IMG/VR virus record: IMGVR_UViG_3300033148_001450
Span: 1-36,967 of that record
Direction: 5' to 3' (one strand)
Length of the DNA stretch: 36,967 nucleotides
Source: a virus
Notes under the pieces: generated by a model
The model's input: only the letters and a program-made list of their open reading frames with translations
The model's database searches: none
What the model was told of the DNA's origin: nothing
Made by a program: the position numbers and the translations under genes
Shown here: positions 8,192 to 16,527 of the stretch, one piece after another
Layout of the letters: the number at the start of each line of letters is the position of its first letter
Position numbering within the stretch: the stretch's first letter is position 1

Positions 8192-8648
8192 AAATTTACT
8201 TCAGCTGATAAGCGGGCTTAAAATCCTCCTCGTGGGGGCGTTTGCTATGTTATACGGTATGGGCGGTATCAGCGGCAAATGGAAACGGCGATTTATCGCC
8301 CCGGTTGTTTACGTGACCGGCATATGTGGGTTTAGCTTATGGACAGGATCCTTCAGTGTTTGGTACTTGCTTTGTGCGCCCTTGTTCTTTGGTGCATTGA
8401 GTCTGGGATATGGCGCAAGCACAACGGTAGAAAAGATTAAAAAGCGTTCAATCTGTGGACTTGCCTATGCGTTTGCAACACTGCCTATTTTCGCAGTGCA
8501 ACAGGCTTGGACTCTTTGGGCTTTACATATATTGATTTGTGTATCTACGTCGGTCGTGGCAGGCGTTTGGAATCAGACATCTTCGGCAAGGGCTGAGGAG
8601 ACTATGATTGGGGCAGCAATCGTATTAATACCAATCTTCACTATATAG
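8184..8648 (+). CDS. Multi-pass membrane protein (154 aa)
   Basis: Four or five hydrophobic segments are visible: residues about 10-28, 38-55, 59-77, 90-107 and 110-126, with a last one near the C terminus (IGAAIVLIPIFTI). Basic residues GKWKRR follow the first segment, consistent with an inner-membrane protein. It begins eight bases before the end of the preceding gene, and AAGGAGAG lies upstream. The type recurs in phage genomes next to lysis genes, but I cannot assign a function. Confidence 0.72.
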   Translation: MSENLLQLISGLKILLVGAFAMLYGMGGISGKWKRRFIAPVVYVTGICGFSLWTGSFSVWYLLCAPLFFGALSLGYGASTTVEKIKKRSICGLAYAFATLPIFAVQQAWTLWALHILICVSTSVVAGVWNQTSSARAEETMIGAAIVLIPIFTI

Positions 8649-8657
8649 GAGACTATA

Positions 8658-8846
8658 ATGAGCAAGAAAGGTGAGGTTGTTATCGGAGTTATCCTAGTAG
8701 CGGCTGTTATCTCGTCGCTAACTACTCTTGGTTTGTATAAAACAAAAGAGAATGGGGTGCTTAAAAATAATGGTAAAAAGATTTGGTGTAAAATGCAGAA
8801 CAAAGGGGAAGCCTTTTGTAATGCGGAATACCCAGATCCAGTGTAA
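8658..8846 (+). CDS. Small single-pass membrane protein (62 aa)
   Basis: An N-terminal basic pair is followed by a transmembrane helix at residues about 7-27 (VVIGVILVAAVISSLTTLGL), then a charged tail with two cysteines (WCKMQNKGEAFC). AGGAGAC precedes the ATG. The next gene encodes a lipoprotein. An inner-membrane protein followed by an outer-membrane lipoprotein is the order seen for two-component spanins, but the tail here is short for an i-spanin, so this is only a possibility. Confidence 0.65.
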   Translation: MSKKGEVVIGVILVAAVISSLTTLGLYKTKENGVLKNNGKKIWCKMQNKGEAFCNAEYPDPV

Positions 8847-8855
8847 GGAGAAGAC

Positions 8856-9206
8856 ATGAAGAAGTTTATTTTGTTAGCAATCGTATGTGCAGTATTCGTA
8901 GGATGTTCACAACCAGCAGAGGCACGTGGGCATAAAGAACCGTGTGAATCATTCTTAAGCTCTGTACTTAATGAGTGTGACCCACATCCACAAGCAGAAG
9001 AGAAGTTGGAAGCTGGTGTTGGGCTAGACATTCTTCTTTGGGAGAATGACAAGCTTATCGTAGACCAAGAGAATAAGTTGAATCTCAATGGTGGGGCGAT
9101 CGACGAAGGCGACTTCTCTACATATACAGTATTCAAACCAAAGATGGAAAAAGGAATCCTGCAAAGCATTGGTGACTTCTTTTCCGGATTGTTCAATAGG
9201 GAGTAA
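8856..9206 (+). CDS. Lipoprotein (116 aa)
   Basis: The signal peptide MKKFILLAIVCAVFVGC has a lysine start, a hydrophobic core and a lipobox-like VFVGC, giving a lipidated Cys17 after cleavage. The mature part has two further cysteines (PCESF, NECDP) and an amphipathic C-terminal helix (ILQSIGDFFSGLFNRE) that could touch a membrane. AAGGAGA precedes the ATG. Candidates are an o-spanin-like lysis partner of the preceding membrane protein or a superinfection-exclusion lipoprotein. The sequence does not decide between them. Confidence 0.75.
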   Translation: MKKFILLAIVCAVFVGCSQPAEARGHKEPCESFLSSVLNECDPHPQAEEKLEAGVGLDILLWENDKLIVDQENKLNLNGGAIDEGDFSTYTVFKPKMEKGILQSIGDFFSGLFNRE

Positions 9207-9208
9207 CT

Positions 9209-9898
9209 ATGGCTATCGTATGGACAAAAGATTGGGGACCCGCTGATGACGGTACAATCATCAAAGGGATTGACCTGAAGAACATTCAGGATGACATCAA
9301 CACCACTGGGCTTGCTGATGCGGATGCTATCCAGGGATTTCCAGTAGATGCCCCAACTGCAACGGATGATGGTAAAGCACTTATTTACGATCATGCAAAC
9401 GCTAAGTTCATATATGGAAGTCTTTCAGGCATTCCAGCTGGGGTATACATTCCGTATGGCGGAGCGACTGCCCCTGCTGGATGGCTGTTGTGCTACGGAC
9501 AGGCTGTTTCACGTGCAACATATGCAGACTTGTTCACAGCTATTGGGACTTTCTTCGGAGTCGGTGATGGTAGTACCACGTTCAATGTTATGGATATACG
9601 TGGGAGGCTCCCTCTTGGTAAAGACGATATGGGTGGGGCGTCAGCGGATAGAGTCACAGATGCCGCGGCGGACAGTATCGGGGGATCTCTAGGAGCAGAG
9701 AGTAAGAATATAGATCACACGCATACTGGGACTACAGGAACAGCAAACTCCACCGTCCTTGTAGACGATAACTCTGGTGGTACAGATTATCAAGTTCCTA
9801 ACGACTCTTCCACTTACTCGTTCACTACAAATAGCGGCGGGTCTATTCAAAATGTAATGAATCCTGTTTTAACAGGGAACTATATTGTAAAAACATAA
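9209..9898 (+). CDS. Tail fibre protein with phage tail collar domain
   Basis: Residues about 1-32 form an anchor segment (MAIVWTKDWG, IDLKNIQDD) nearly repeated at the start of the fibre at 14222. Residues about 80-140 are a tail collar domain: YIPYGGATAPAGWLLCYGQA, SRATYADLFTAIG, FFGVGDGSTTFNVMDIRGRL. The last part is short and His/Thr/Ser-rich, with a DHTHTG element typical of collar proteins. It lies between lipoprotein and holin-like genes, so adhesion and lysis genes are interleaved here. Collar proteins mediate host contact; the ligand is unknown. Confidence 0.88.
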   Translation: MAIVWTKDWGPADDGTIIKGIDLKNIQDDINTTGLADADAIQGFPVDAPTATDDGKALIYDHANAKFIYGSLSGIPAGVYIPYGGATAPAGWLLCYGQAVSRATYADLFTAIGTFFGVGDGSTTFNVMDIRGRLPLGKDDMGGASADRVTDAAADSIGGSLGAESKNIDHTHTGTTGTANSTVLVDDNSGGTDYQVPNDSSTYSFTTNSGGSIQNVMNPVLTGNYIVKT

Positions 9899-9908
9899 GG
9901 AGGTTATT

Positions 9909-10064
9909 ATGTTAAAAGGGTACAAAACATATTTGGTTATGATAGTTGGTGTTATTGCTAATGGTGCGTTTGCTATGGGAGTAATCCCGGTAGAGTACCT
10001 TGGATTTGTTAACGCTATTCTCGGCTTCTTAGGGTTAGGGGCTCTACGAGCAGGGGTTAAATAG
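9909..10064 (+). CDS. Holin-like small membrane protein (51 aa)
   Basis: ATG at 9909 is preceded by AAGGAGG at 9897-9903. The 51 residues (MLKGYKTYLVMIVGVIANG ... LGALRAGVK) contain two short hydrophobic segments separated by PVEYLG and end in a basic tail. That is the layout of small class II holin-like phage proteins and of membrane proteins often annotated only as hypothetical. The stop codon shares a base with the GTG start of the next gene. A lysis role is inferred from size, topology and position. Confidence 0.7.
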   Translation: MLKGYKTYLVMIVGVIANGAFAMGVIPVEYLGFVNAILGFLGLGALRAGVK

Positions 10065-10285
10065 TGGCAGCAAACGCTATAGCCAGTGCAATTTCTGAGG
10101 GCTTTAAGCTCGTACGTCAGATAAGAGAAACGTCTGTAATACGTAAGATGCGTAAGGCTATTGAGTATGCTGAGAAGTATATTCAGGTCAATGAGAAAGA
10201 GGGTGAGTTCGACTATCTCAACGACGATCAACAGAAGAAGAAGCTTAAGCATTATCAAAGAAAGTTTTTTAAGCACAATAATTAA
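10064..10285 (+). CDS. Small basic helical phage protein (73 aa)
   Basis: The start is GTG, overlapping the preceding stop (TAGTG). The protein is almost all helix, with a hydrophobic N-terminal third (MAANAIASAISEGFKLVRQI) and a charged C-terminal two thirds ending KLKHYQRKFFKHNN. It follows the holin-like gene without a gap; this pairing suggests a lysis accessory or tail-chaperone role, but no function is established from the sequence. Confidence 0.65.
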   Translation: MAANAIASAISEGFKLVRQIRETSVIRKMRKAIEYAEKYIQVNEKEGEFDYLNDDQQKKKLKHYQRKFFKHNN

Positions 10286-10290
10286 GATAT

Positions 10291-10369
10291 GGGTGGCGCA
10301 AACCAAGGTCAAACATAACCAACCCAAGCCCTAGGGCATTGCCTAATGAGTCTTGAGTTTGCGCCGCCC
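10291..10369 (+). other. Long-range stem-loop upstream of the connector gene
   Basis: GGGTGGCGCAAAC at 10291-10303 pairs with GTTTGCGCCGCCC at 10357-10369: 13 pairs including one G-U. The roughly 53-base loop contains its own 10-base palindrome GCCCTAGGGC at 10328-10337. There is no T-tract after the stem, so it is not a standard intrinsic terminator. The next gene's ribosome site (AAAAGGAGA) begins just after the stem. It may process or gate the mRNA between the lysis-like and connector genes. Confidence 0.7.
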
Positions 10370-10385
10370 TTAAAAGGAGAGATAT

Positions 10386-11564
10386 ATGGGAGTCATCAAA
10401 GGAACATCCACATTTATAGGAGTGATCCCGTTCACTGAGCTTTACGAACGATTACTCAATCTCGGTCGCATTGACTCTCCGAATAATTCCGATTACGCTA
10501 AGGGAATTGTCAACGATTCCTATACGCGAACTCTGCCACGGGTGGAAGATTGGGACGCTATTATAACAGAGTCAACCTTGACAACGGTCGCTACATATAA
10601 AACTGGAACGATAGCTGTGACAGTGGGTTCAACAGCAGTGACAGGAACAGGTACAACTTTTACATCTGCAATGATAGCTGAGAACGGGTACAAGGTTAAG
10701 TTTTCTGGCAACCGCGACATTTATACGTTCGAATATGTGTCTGCAACGTCTGGGACAATTTCGCCTGCTCTATCTGGTCCAAACGATTTAACTGGTAGAA
10801 CCTTTGAGATATTCAAAGACGAATATGATTTATCCGCGGACCATGATCGGTTCCTTAAGAACGGGTCTGTTTACGTGTATTCAGATGGGCGTGTACAGGA
10901 CGTTATTAAGGAAGTGCCACGGGACATGTTTCGCGAAGACTTTGTGGCGAGCAGACAGGATCCAATACGACGGGTGATTCAGACAAGGGTCAACGCAAAT
11001 ACAGGAAGCAAGATGCTCCGTGTGAACCCATACCCAAATACGATTTACAATTACCCGTACGAATATATCAAGAAGCTTACCCCCATGAGTGAGTATCGTA
11101 CTGGTACGGTAGAAGTGACAAATGCGAGTGCTACCGTTACCGGTACGGATACGTTCTTCTCCTCCAATACGTCCGCTGGCGATTACTTCCGCGTAGATGG
11201 TAATGGCATAGCAGAGTCGTCCATTTGGTATAAGGTCGCGTCTGTGGACAGCAATACCCAACTGACTTTAGAATCTGTGTATGGCGAGAGCTCAGAGGCT
11301 TCTCTAGATTACACAGCATCGGGTTCCCCGAAAGCATTCCCGTCGGAGTTCCACGAGTTCATTCTATATGACGGATTAGTCATTGTAGGAGGAGAGCAAG
11401 GCGATCCGAACGCTACCGGATTCAGTGTTCGTAAAGAAGAGATACTTACAGATTTGAAGAAGAATTACAAATCACGCAGGACAAATTCTCAATTTAGAGT
11501 AGGTGACGACGGTATTCGAAGTGGTCAATATGACCGTGACGATGACGTGAGCTATCGAAGGTAA
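10386..11564 (+). CDS. Connector/tail-adaptor-like virion protein with two inserted beta domains
   Basis: This 392-residue protein begins MGVIKGTSTFIGVIPFTELY, and its helical core contains EVPRDMFREDFVASRQDPIR. Inserted are two related beta domains, at residues about 71-150 (YKTGTIAVTV, STAVTGTGTTFTSAM) and about 237-312 (YRTGTVEVTN, ATVTGTDTFFSS). A third copy lies in the 608-residue neighbour. Size, order and the next gene suggest the adaptor plus nozzle pair that joins head to tail in podovirus-like phages. AAAAGGAGA lies before ATG 10386. The assignment is by context, not by a diagnostic motif. Confidence 0.6.
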   Translation: MGVIKGTSTFIGVIPFTELYERLLNLGRIDSPNNSDYAKGIVNDSYTRTLPRVEDWDAIITESTLTTVATYKTGTIAVTVGSTAVTGTGTTFTSAMIAENGYKVKFSGNRDIYTFEYVSATSGTISPALSGPNDLTGRTFEIFKDEYDLSADHDRFLKNGSVYVYSDGRVQDVIKEVPRDMFREDFVASRQDPIRRVIQTRVNANTGSKMLRVNPYPNTIYNYPYEYIKKLTPMSEYRTGTVEVTNASATVTGTDTFFSSNTSAGDYFRVDGNGIAESSIWYKVASVDSNTQLTLESVYGESSEASLDYTASGSPKAFPSEFHEFILYDGLVIVGGEQGDPNATGFSVRKEEILTDLKKNYKSRRTNSQFRVGDDGIRSGQYDRDDDVSYRR

Positions 11565-11574
11565 GGAGAATGGA

Positions 11575-12147
11575 ATGGTTGTAACGAAAGCAGAGTCGAA
11601 TAAAAGATATTATTTGAAGAATAAAGAGGTAATAAAAGAATACCAGGAAGAATATAGGGTCAGGTATTCAGATAGACTGTCGAAATTATCTAAAGAGCAT
11701 AGGCATACGTTTAACGGGTGGTTATCGGAAGTTTGGGGGTCTATGAGGAGACAGTGTAGGAAGAGGGGGCACGCTCTCCCTACATTTACAAAGAAAGAAT
11801 TGGGCGAGTGGGTACAAAAACAAAACAGGTGTAGAACTCTTTTCGATACATGGAAGTGCGCAGGATATGGGACCGATTTTAGACCTAGCATAGATCGTCT
11901 GGACAACTTAAAGTCCTATTCGTTTGATAATGTTCAGCTGACTACTTGGTGCGAAAATAATGCGAATGGGAGAGAGTACAGAAGGGTACGTGTTATACGT
12001 ACAGATGCTGAGACGGGTATCATGGTAGTGTACCAGTCTATAACAGAAGCGGCTAAGAAAACTCATGGCGGGAATCGTAGAGCTATAGGGGCGGCTATAT
12101 TAGGCAAGACTAAACAATCTGCAGGATATAAATGGGAGAAGGTGTAA
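11575..12147 (+). CDS. Homing endonuclease-like protein with NUMOD1-type C terminus
   Basis: This 190-residue basic protein starts with a Lys/Tyr-rich helix (SNKRYYLKNKEVIKEYQ). Its core resembles phage HNH-like nucleases: RPSIDRLDNLKSYSFDNVQL followed by TTWCENNANG. The C terminus (QSITEAAKKTHGGNRRAIGA, AGYKWEKV) matches a NUMOD1-type DNA-binding module. It is codirectional with the virion genes and fits between two structural genes with almost no spacing, as mobile endonucleases do. It lacks the classic HHKNG core, so it may belong to a different endonuclease subgroup. Confidence 0.75.
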   Translation: MVVTKAESNKRYYLKNKEVIKEYQEEYRVRYSDRLSKLSKEHRHTFNGWLSEVWGSMRRQCRKRGHALPTFTKKELGEWVQKQNRCRTLFDTWKCAGYGTDFRPSIDRLDNLKSYSFDNVQLTTWCENNANGREYRRVRVIRTDAETGIMVVYQSITEAAKKTHGGNRRAIGAAILGKTKQSAGYKWEKV

Positions 12148-13974
12148 ATGTCTATCGGTCCCTCTAATCGGACAAGCACAGTAAACTTAGAAGACCTAGG
12201 TGGAATGGGTGTGAATTATGACGAGGACATTACATCCCTTAAAGATACTGAATGCCCTAATGCAATAGACATAGAGTTTGACGATACAGTAATCCGTAAA
12301 CGTCCTGGATACGTGTCCATAACTGACGCTACGGGTTCAGCAGACCAAGGGTACGAGAGTGTGAACTTCGGTAATGACGCTGGTGTGCAGAAGCTGGTTA
12401 CACATCAGGGGAATGCTGTACGTACGCTCGATAATCTTAATGGAGCTCAGACGACTATTCGAGCTGGTGTAACACGGGTGCAGTCGTACTTCGGGTCTGT
12501 GAATAAGTACCTCGTGCATACCTTTGAAGATCACGGGGACCCGTATTACTGGGACGGGACTGCTGCATCTATGTCCCTCCTTAGCGCAAGTGCTCCTGGA
12601 TTTAAGCACGTGACAGAGTCTGCTGGTTTCCTTCTAGGAGGGAACGTGAGCGGTGAGCCTCTGCGTATTTATTATGAGGACACGAACAGCATGATAGGCG
12701 GTACGTACACAGAGTTCTTTACTCTATCCGGTGGACGTGATGACGAGATCACAGGGTTCTTTGAATATAACGGGAAGCCTTACGCTACAACAAAGACCGG
12801 AGTGTTCCTGCTTAGTTTCGTTGGCGGTGTTGTGGTATGGGAGTTCAAGAAGGTCATCGACACGTCTGGTGTTGTCCCGCGTACAGCGAGGACAGTAGCC
12901 ACGGATGAGTTCGGAGAGGTCGTCCTGTTTATGGGATATGACCTGAACATATACGCGTACAATGGAACGAGTACGCTACAGATTATCTCTGACAAATACC
13001 GGAAGCCGAATAACGATACGAAGATTGCGCTCGGCTATCTGGACAGAGGGAAGATAGCCAACAGCCACGCTATTTACGATACAATCCGTAGGATTTACCG
13101 ACTGTTCGTAACGAAGAAGGGCGACGACACAAACGAGTATTGTCTGAATGTGGACGTACGGACGTTTAGCTATTACCCGTATCAGAACATGCACTTCGCT
13201 TCTGCAACAATCGCTCAGGATGGTATAGGGCGTTTGTTCCTTGTCGGCGCGGATTACACAGGGAAGTTGCACAAACTGTTTACCGATGTGAATGACGATG
13301 ACGGAGAGGTGATTGTTGAGGAGTATGAGAGCCCTCCGTTAGGGCAGGCATTGGAGAGATTTAAGAAAGCTGAGACGGTTGATTTGCATTTCACTCCTGT
13401 AGCGAACTACAAGCTTTATTACGAAGATCGTACGGACTTCGACAGGACGTGGCACGGGCGTACGCGAGTAGCAATGTATAACACACGTGACCGGTTTCTT
13501 GGTGAGAACGCTGTATTGGGAACGTCCGCTATGCTCGGTAGTGACGTTGCTGTTCTAGGACACCATGTCAATATACCGGTTACCTCAAATATGTATAGGT
13601 TCCGCCTGCATACAAATGGAGTTTCTGGAGAAATCTGTAGGTATTCGACAGGTACCGTAGCCGGAAATGGCGGTGACACGGCTATAACCGGTACGGACAC
13701 TGTCTGGACAGCGGACATGACAGCAGCAAACGGGTGGAAGATATGGGTAGAAGACGGGGAGCACAAAAACTTTGTTTACGATTTCACGTACGTCTCCGCG
13801 ACGTCCGCGACTGTGAGTACTATGACAGGGGCGTCCCCAGCGGACGACTTCACGGGAGCCGATTACGAGGTGTACAAGACTGGCGATGCGGCGTGTGCAA
13901 AGCGCTGGGAGCTGTTAAAGATCGACTACAACGTAAAGGCAATGAGCATAGGAAAAGGGACTAAGATAAGATAA
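12148..13974 (+). CDS. Tail nozzle/stopper-like beta-propeller virion protein
   Basis: This 608-residue protein starts MSIGPSNRTSTVNLEDLGG. Long stretches of repeated strand pairs (GYVSITDATG, KPYATTKTGVFLLSF, EVVLFMGYDLNIYAYNG, GIGRLFLVGADYTGKLHKLF) look like beta-propeller blades, as in T7 gp12-type nozzle proteins and siphovirus-like stopper relatives. Near the C terminus, residues about 497-577 carry the same inserted beta domain found twice in the preceding connector-like protein (YSTGTVAGNG, TAITGTDTVWTADM). The stop overlaps the next ATG by one base. The name rests on size, fold impression and order. Confidence 0.6.
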   Translation: MSIGPSNRTSTVNLEDLGGMGVNYDEDITSLKDTECPNAIDIEFDDTVIRKRPGYVSITDATGSADQGYESVNFGNDAGVQKLVTHQGNAVRTLDNLNGAQTTIRAGVTRVQSYFGSVNKYLVHTFEDHGDPYYWDGTAASMSLLSASAPGFKHVTESAGFLLGGNVSGEPLRIYYEDTNSMIGGTYTEFFTLSGGRDDEITGFFEYNGKPYATTKTGVFLLSFVGGVVVWEFKKVIDTSGVVPRTARTVATDEFGEVVLFMGYDLNIYAYNGTSTLQIISDKYRKPNNDTKIALGYLDRGKIANSHAIYDTIRRIYRLFVTKKGDDTNEYCLNVDVRTFSYYPYQNMHFASATIAQDGIGRLFLVGADYTGKLHKLFTDVNDDDGEVIVEEYESPPLGQALERFKKAETVDLHFTPVANYKLYYEDRTDFDRTWHGRTRVAMYNTRDRFLGENAVLGTSAMLGSDVAVLGHHVNIPVTSNMYRFRLHTNGVSGEICRYSTGTVAGNGGDTAITGTDTVWTADMTAANGWKIWVEDGEHKNFVYDFTYVSATSATVSTMTGASPADDFTGADYEVYKTGDAACAKRWELLKIDYNVKAMSIGKGTKIR

Positions 13975-14213
13975 TGGCTAAGATACAGGATTTCGACTTA
14001 TCAAAGGAACGGTTAGACCTTCAGGACTTTGCTGACGAGGTACGGTCTATTATCAATAACGGGAACATAGAGATTGACGTTACGGCTGCAACTTCTCCGG
14101 CGTTTGATGCGCCACAAGAAACTAAGATTGTGCTATCTATATTTGGAGCACAGTACCGATTGTACATAAGTTACCTCGGTGATTGGTATTATACAACCTT
14201 CGCAAAACTATAG
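13974..14213 (+). CDS. Small virion-module protein (79 aa)
   Basis: ATG overlaps the previous stop (TAATG). The sequence starts MAKIQDFDLSKERLDLQDFA, and its second half is strand-like (TKIVLSIFGAQYRLYIS, DWYYTTFAKL). There are no membrane segments or catalytic motifs. It lies between the nozzle-like protein and a fibre. No family is recognised. Confidence 0.62.
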   Translation: MAKIQDFDLSKERLDLQDFADEVRSIINNGNIEIDVTAATSPAFDAPQETKIVLSIFGAQYRLYISYLGDWYYTTFAKL

Positions 14214-14221
14214 GAGTAACA

Positions 14222-15220
14222 ATGGCTATTGTATGGACACATTATTGGGGCGGTACGGACGACGGAACTACGTTGAAGGGGATAGACCTTCGAAACATTC
14301 AGGACGATCTAGCCGTAGTCCAGACTATAGATGATGTCCTGACTATTCCTGGACAGACACAGGGAGATGTTATTTATTACAACGGGTCAGCTTGGGTACG
14401 TCTTCCTGCTGGCACAGATGGGCAGATATTGGTAACAAAAGGAGCTGGGGCTAATCCTGAGTGGGGAAACTTAGATTCTGGCGGCTCCCCAACAGAGGGA
14501 GACATACTGTATTGGGACGGAAGCAGCTGGGTTACAATTAGTCCTGGTACAGCAGGAGATGTGCTTACGTCCAATGGAGCGGGGACGGCGCCATCGTTCG
14601 AACTTTCTCCTGGAGGAACTAGGATATTCACAGCAGACGGAACGTTCACGCCATCCACGGGAGTTACTGCCATCTCTCTTACAATGATTGGTGGAGGCGG
14701 TAGTGGCGGAAACCAAGGGTTCGGTACAACTAATGACGGCGGTGCAGGAGGTGGTAGCGGAGCTTGGGTTAATGACCTCATGGTACAGGTAACGCCAGGA
14801 GTAACTTACACCATTCAAGTAGGTGTTGGTGGAGCTGGTGGAGGAGCTCCTGCCGACGGTGAAGATACTATATTTGATGTTGGTGGGACGGAGATAAATT
14901 GTGACAGCGGTAAGGCTGGCGGGAATGGGACTACGGTAGGAGCTGGAGGAACAGGCGGACAGGATATGATCCCAGTTCAGACGGCGCCTGGCTTGTACCT
15001 CATAAACGATGGGGTTGATGGGGGAGAAGCCTCTGGATTCCAGACTAATTCTGGTGCGGGAGCGGGATCTCCGTTCGGGTCTGGGGCGGCAGGAGTTGGA
15101 GCTACTACTGACGGTCTTGATGCTACAGTTGGATTTGGATGTGGGGGAAGTGGCGCTGGCTTTGGAGCAGGACAAGTCCCTGGGGGCGGGTCAGATGGAT
15201 TCGTAATGATACATTATTAA
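14222..15220 (+). CDS. Glycine-rich tail fibre/adhesin-like protein
   Basis: I start at ATG 14222, which follows TAGGAGTAAC; the upstream in-frame start at 14183 lies inside the previous gene. Residues 1-30 repeat the anchor of the collar protein at 9209 with 22 of 30 identities. Two short shaft repeats follow (GDVIYYNGSAWVRLPAGTDG, GDILYWDGSSWVTISPGTAG). The C-terminal half is a glycine-rich domain (IGGGGSGGNQGFG, GGAGGGSGAW, GCGGSGAGFGAGQVPGGGSD), the type found at tips of phage adhesins. It probably forms an alternative or additional host-contact fibre on the same anchor. Confidence 0.82.
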   Translation: MAIVWTHYWGGTDDGTTLKGIDLRNIQDDLAVVQTIDDVLTIPGQTQGDVIYYNGSAWVRLPAGTDGQILVTKGAGANPEWGNLDSGGSPTEGDILYWDGSSWVTISPGTAGDVLTSNGAGTAPSFELSPGGTRIFTADGTFTPSTGVTAISLTMIGGGGSGGNQGFGTTNDGGAGGGSGAWVNDLMVQVTPGVTYTIQVGVGGAGGGAPADGEDTIFDVGGTEINCDSGKAGGNGTTVGAGGTGGQDMIPVQTAPGLYLINDGVDGGEASGFQTNSGAGAGSPFGSGAAGVGATTDGLDATVGFGCGGSGAGFGAGQVPGGGSDGFVMIHY

Positions 15221-15229
15221 GGAGAGATT

Positions 15230-16141
15230 ATGAGACCAAGTAAAGAGTTTACGATACACCTTTTAGACGATGCTGACTTCGATCTCCTTCCTTATAACGG
15301 AACACGGGACGCTCTCGGATTGTCCGATATGAAAAAGAAGACGGCGTTCATCCGTAAGACTGGCGTGAAAGAATTAGACATGGGGACAATCAACCATGAG
15401 TTCGACGAGCTTATGCAGGAGACGTCACCACATGAGATCGACGGGATACGGTACAAGAGTGGCTCAGGATGGGGAAAAATCTTCGGACCCATCATCGGAA
15501 CTATCGTTGGGATGTTTAATCCAGTTTTAGGTGCCGCGGTTGGCGCAGCTATTTCAGGAGGGACGCAGGCACACAGTCAGTCGGTTAAGCCTGAGAAATA
15601 CGGCTCTGGTTTCGGAGGTATAGCTAAATCTGCTGCTCTCGGAGGAGCTGGTGCGTATGGAGGCGCAAGTCTTATAAATGCCGGACGAGTGGCGGCTACG
15701 AACGCGGCGATTGCGGGTGGCACCGGGAACACTCTAGCTACATTCGGGGCTGGTCTAAAGGGAGCGGCATCTGCGGCGGCACCGCAGTTAGCGTCTGCAG
15801 GGTTTGATAAGATTACCAGTATGGGTACAGCGCCACAACAACAGACTATGCCTGGGTTTGCTCCACAAGCGCCCGCGTTTAACCCGTCGCAGACTACAGC
15901 AGCGTTTGCACCGCAAGCAGAGTCGGCATTGTCCAGATCTGATTTCGATACGAGCATGGCTAAGTTAACCAGCAATGCAGCGGCGAGGGAGAAGAGTGTG
16001 TTTGAGAGATTTCGAGGGTTAGGTGGGTCCGACAAGAACACAGCTTTCTCCGGAGCACTTAGCTCTGCCAGATCGAGTTCTGACTTAGCACGTAAACAGT
16101 TCCTACAAGACCAAAAGACATTAGGATCGACGTTTGTATAA
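15230..16141 (+). CDS. Internal virion protein candidate with N-terminal HExxE domain
   Basis: Residues about 1-65 form a compact domain containing KTAFIRKTGV and INHEFDELMQETSPHEIDGI. It is repeated at the start of the 424-residue protein at 16496. The HExxE helix plus a following SPHE resembles a metal-binding helix, possibly a degenerate zincin. Residues about 78-105 are glycine/alanine-zipper hydrophobic (GPIIGTIVGMFNPVLGAAVG), and the rest is Ala/Gln/Ser-rich and helical. Such proteins often sit inside the capsid and are ejected into the host envelope. GGAGAG precedes the ATG. Both the peptidase and ejection roles are inference. Confidence 0.65.
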   Translation: MRPSKEFTIHLLDDADFDLLPYNGTRDALGLSDMKKKTAFIRKTGVKELDMGTINHEFDELMQETSPHEIDGIRYKSGSGWGKIFGPIIGTIVGMFNPVLGAAVGAAISGGTQAHSQSVKPEKYGSGFGGIAKSAALGGAGAYGGASLINAGRVAATNAAIAGGTGNTLATFGAGLKGAASAAAPQLASAGFDKITSMGTAPQQQTMPGFAPQAPAFNPSQTTAAFAPQAESALSRSDFDTSMAKLTSNAAAREKSVFERFRGLGGSDKNTAFSGALSSARSSSDLARKQFLQDQKTLGSTFV

Positions 16142-16527
16142 TGGACGAAGCACAGCAACAGTACTATTACGATATGTTATCACGTGGTAGAGCGGCAATT
16201 ATTCTAAATGATGGACACGTGGCAGGAGTTTTAACGTTCTTTGTAGGAGATGACGATAAGAAATTTTTAACGCACCACGTTCCATGGACGATTGTAGAGG
16301 ACGATCCCAACGGAACGATATTCTACATAGATCAATTATTGTCGTCTAAGGTCAGGAATATGGGGGATAATATACATAATTTGTTAAGTGACATATTGAG
16401 AGACTCAAAGAAGAAATTTAAGAACATAAACAAAGTGAAATGGGTGAGAGTAGGGGCTCAGTTCAGGAAGAACAAAATAACCGAGGGAGTTACAAATGTC
16501 ATACACTGTAAAAATCTTAAGTTCTGA
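16141..16527 (+). CDS. Hypothetical protein between two paralogous virion proteins (128 aa)
   Basis: ATG shares a base with the previous stop (TAATG), and the end overlaps the next gene by 32 bases. Visible features are an N-terminal helix (MDEAQQQYYYDMLSRGRAAI), a strand-rich centre with FFVGDDDKKFLTHHVPW, and a basic C-terminal part (KKFKNINKVKWVRVGAQFRK). The alternating strands and a late basic helix are somewhat like an acetyltransferase fold, but no acetyl-CoA motif is evident. I leave it unassigned. Confidence 0.65.
   Translation: MDEAQQQYYYDMLSRGRAAIILNDGHVAGVLTFFVGDDDKKFLTHHVPWTIVEDDPNGTIFYIDQLLSSKVRNMGDNIHNLLSDILRDSKKKFKNINKVKWVRVGAQFRKNKITEGVTNVIHCKNLKF

Noticed and set aside
8573-9394. 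Minus-strand open frame of 273 codons
   Set aside because: It runs opposite three plus-strand genes with clear ribosome sites, a signal peptide and a tail collar protein.
14471-15175. Minus-strand open frame of 234 codons opposite the glycine-rich fibre
   Set aside because: Its Ser/Thr/Arg-rich sequence is the expected mirror of glycine-rich coding DNA. It has no start signal or motif.
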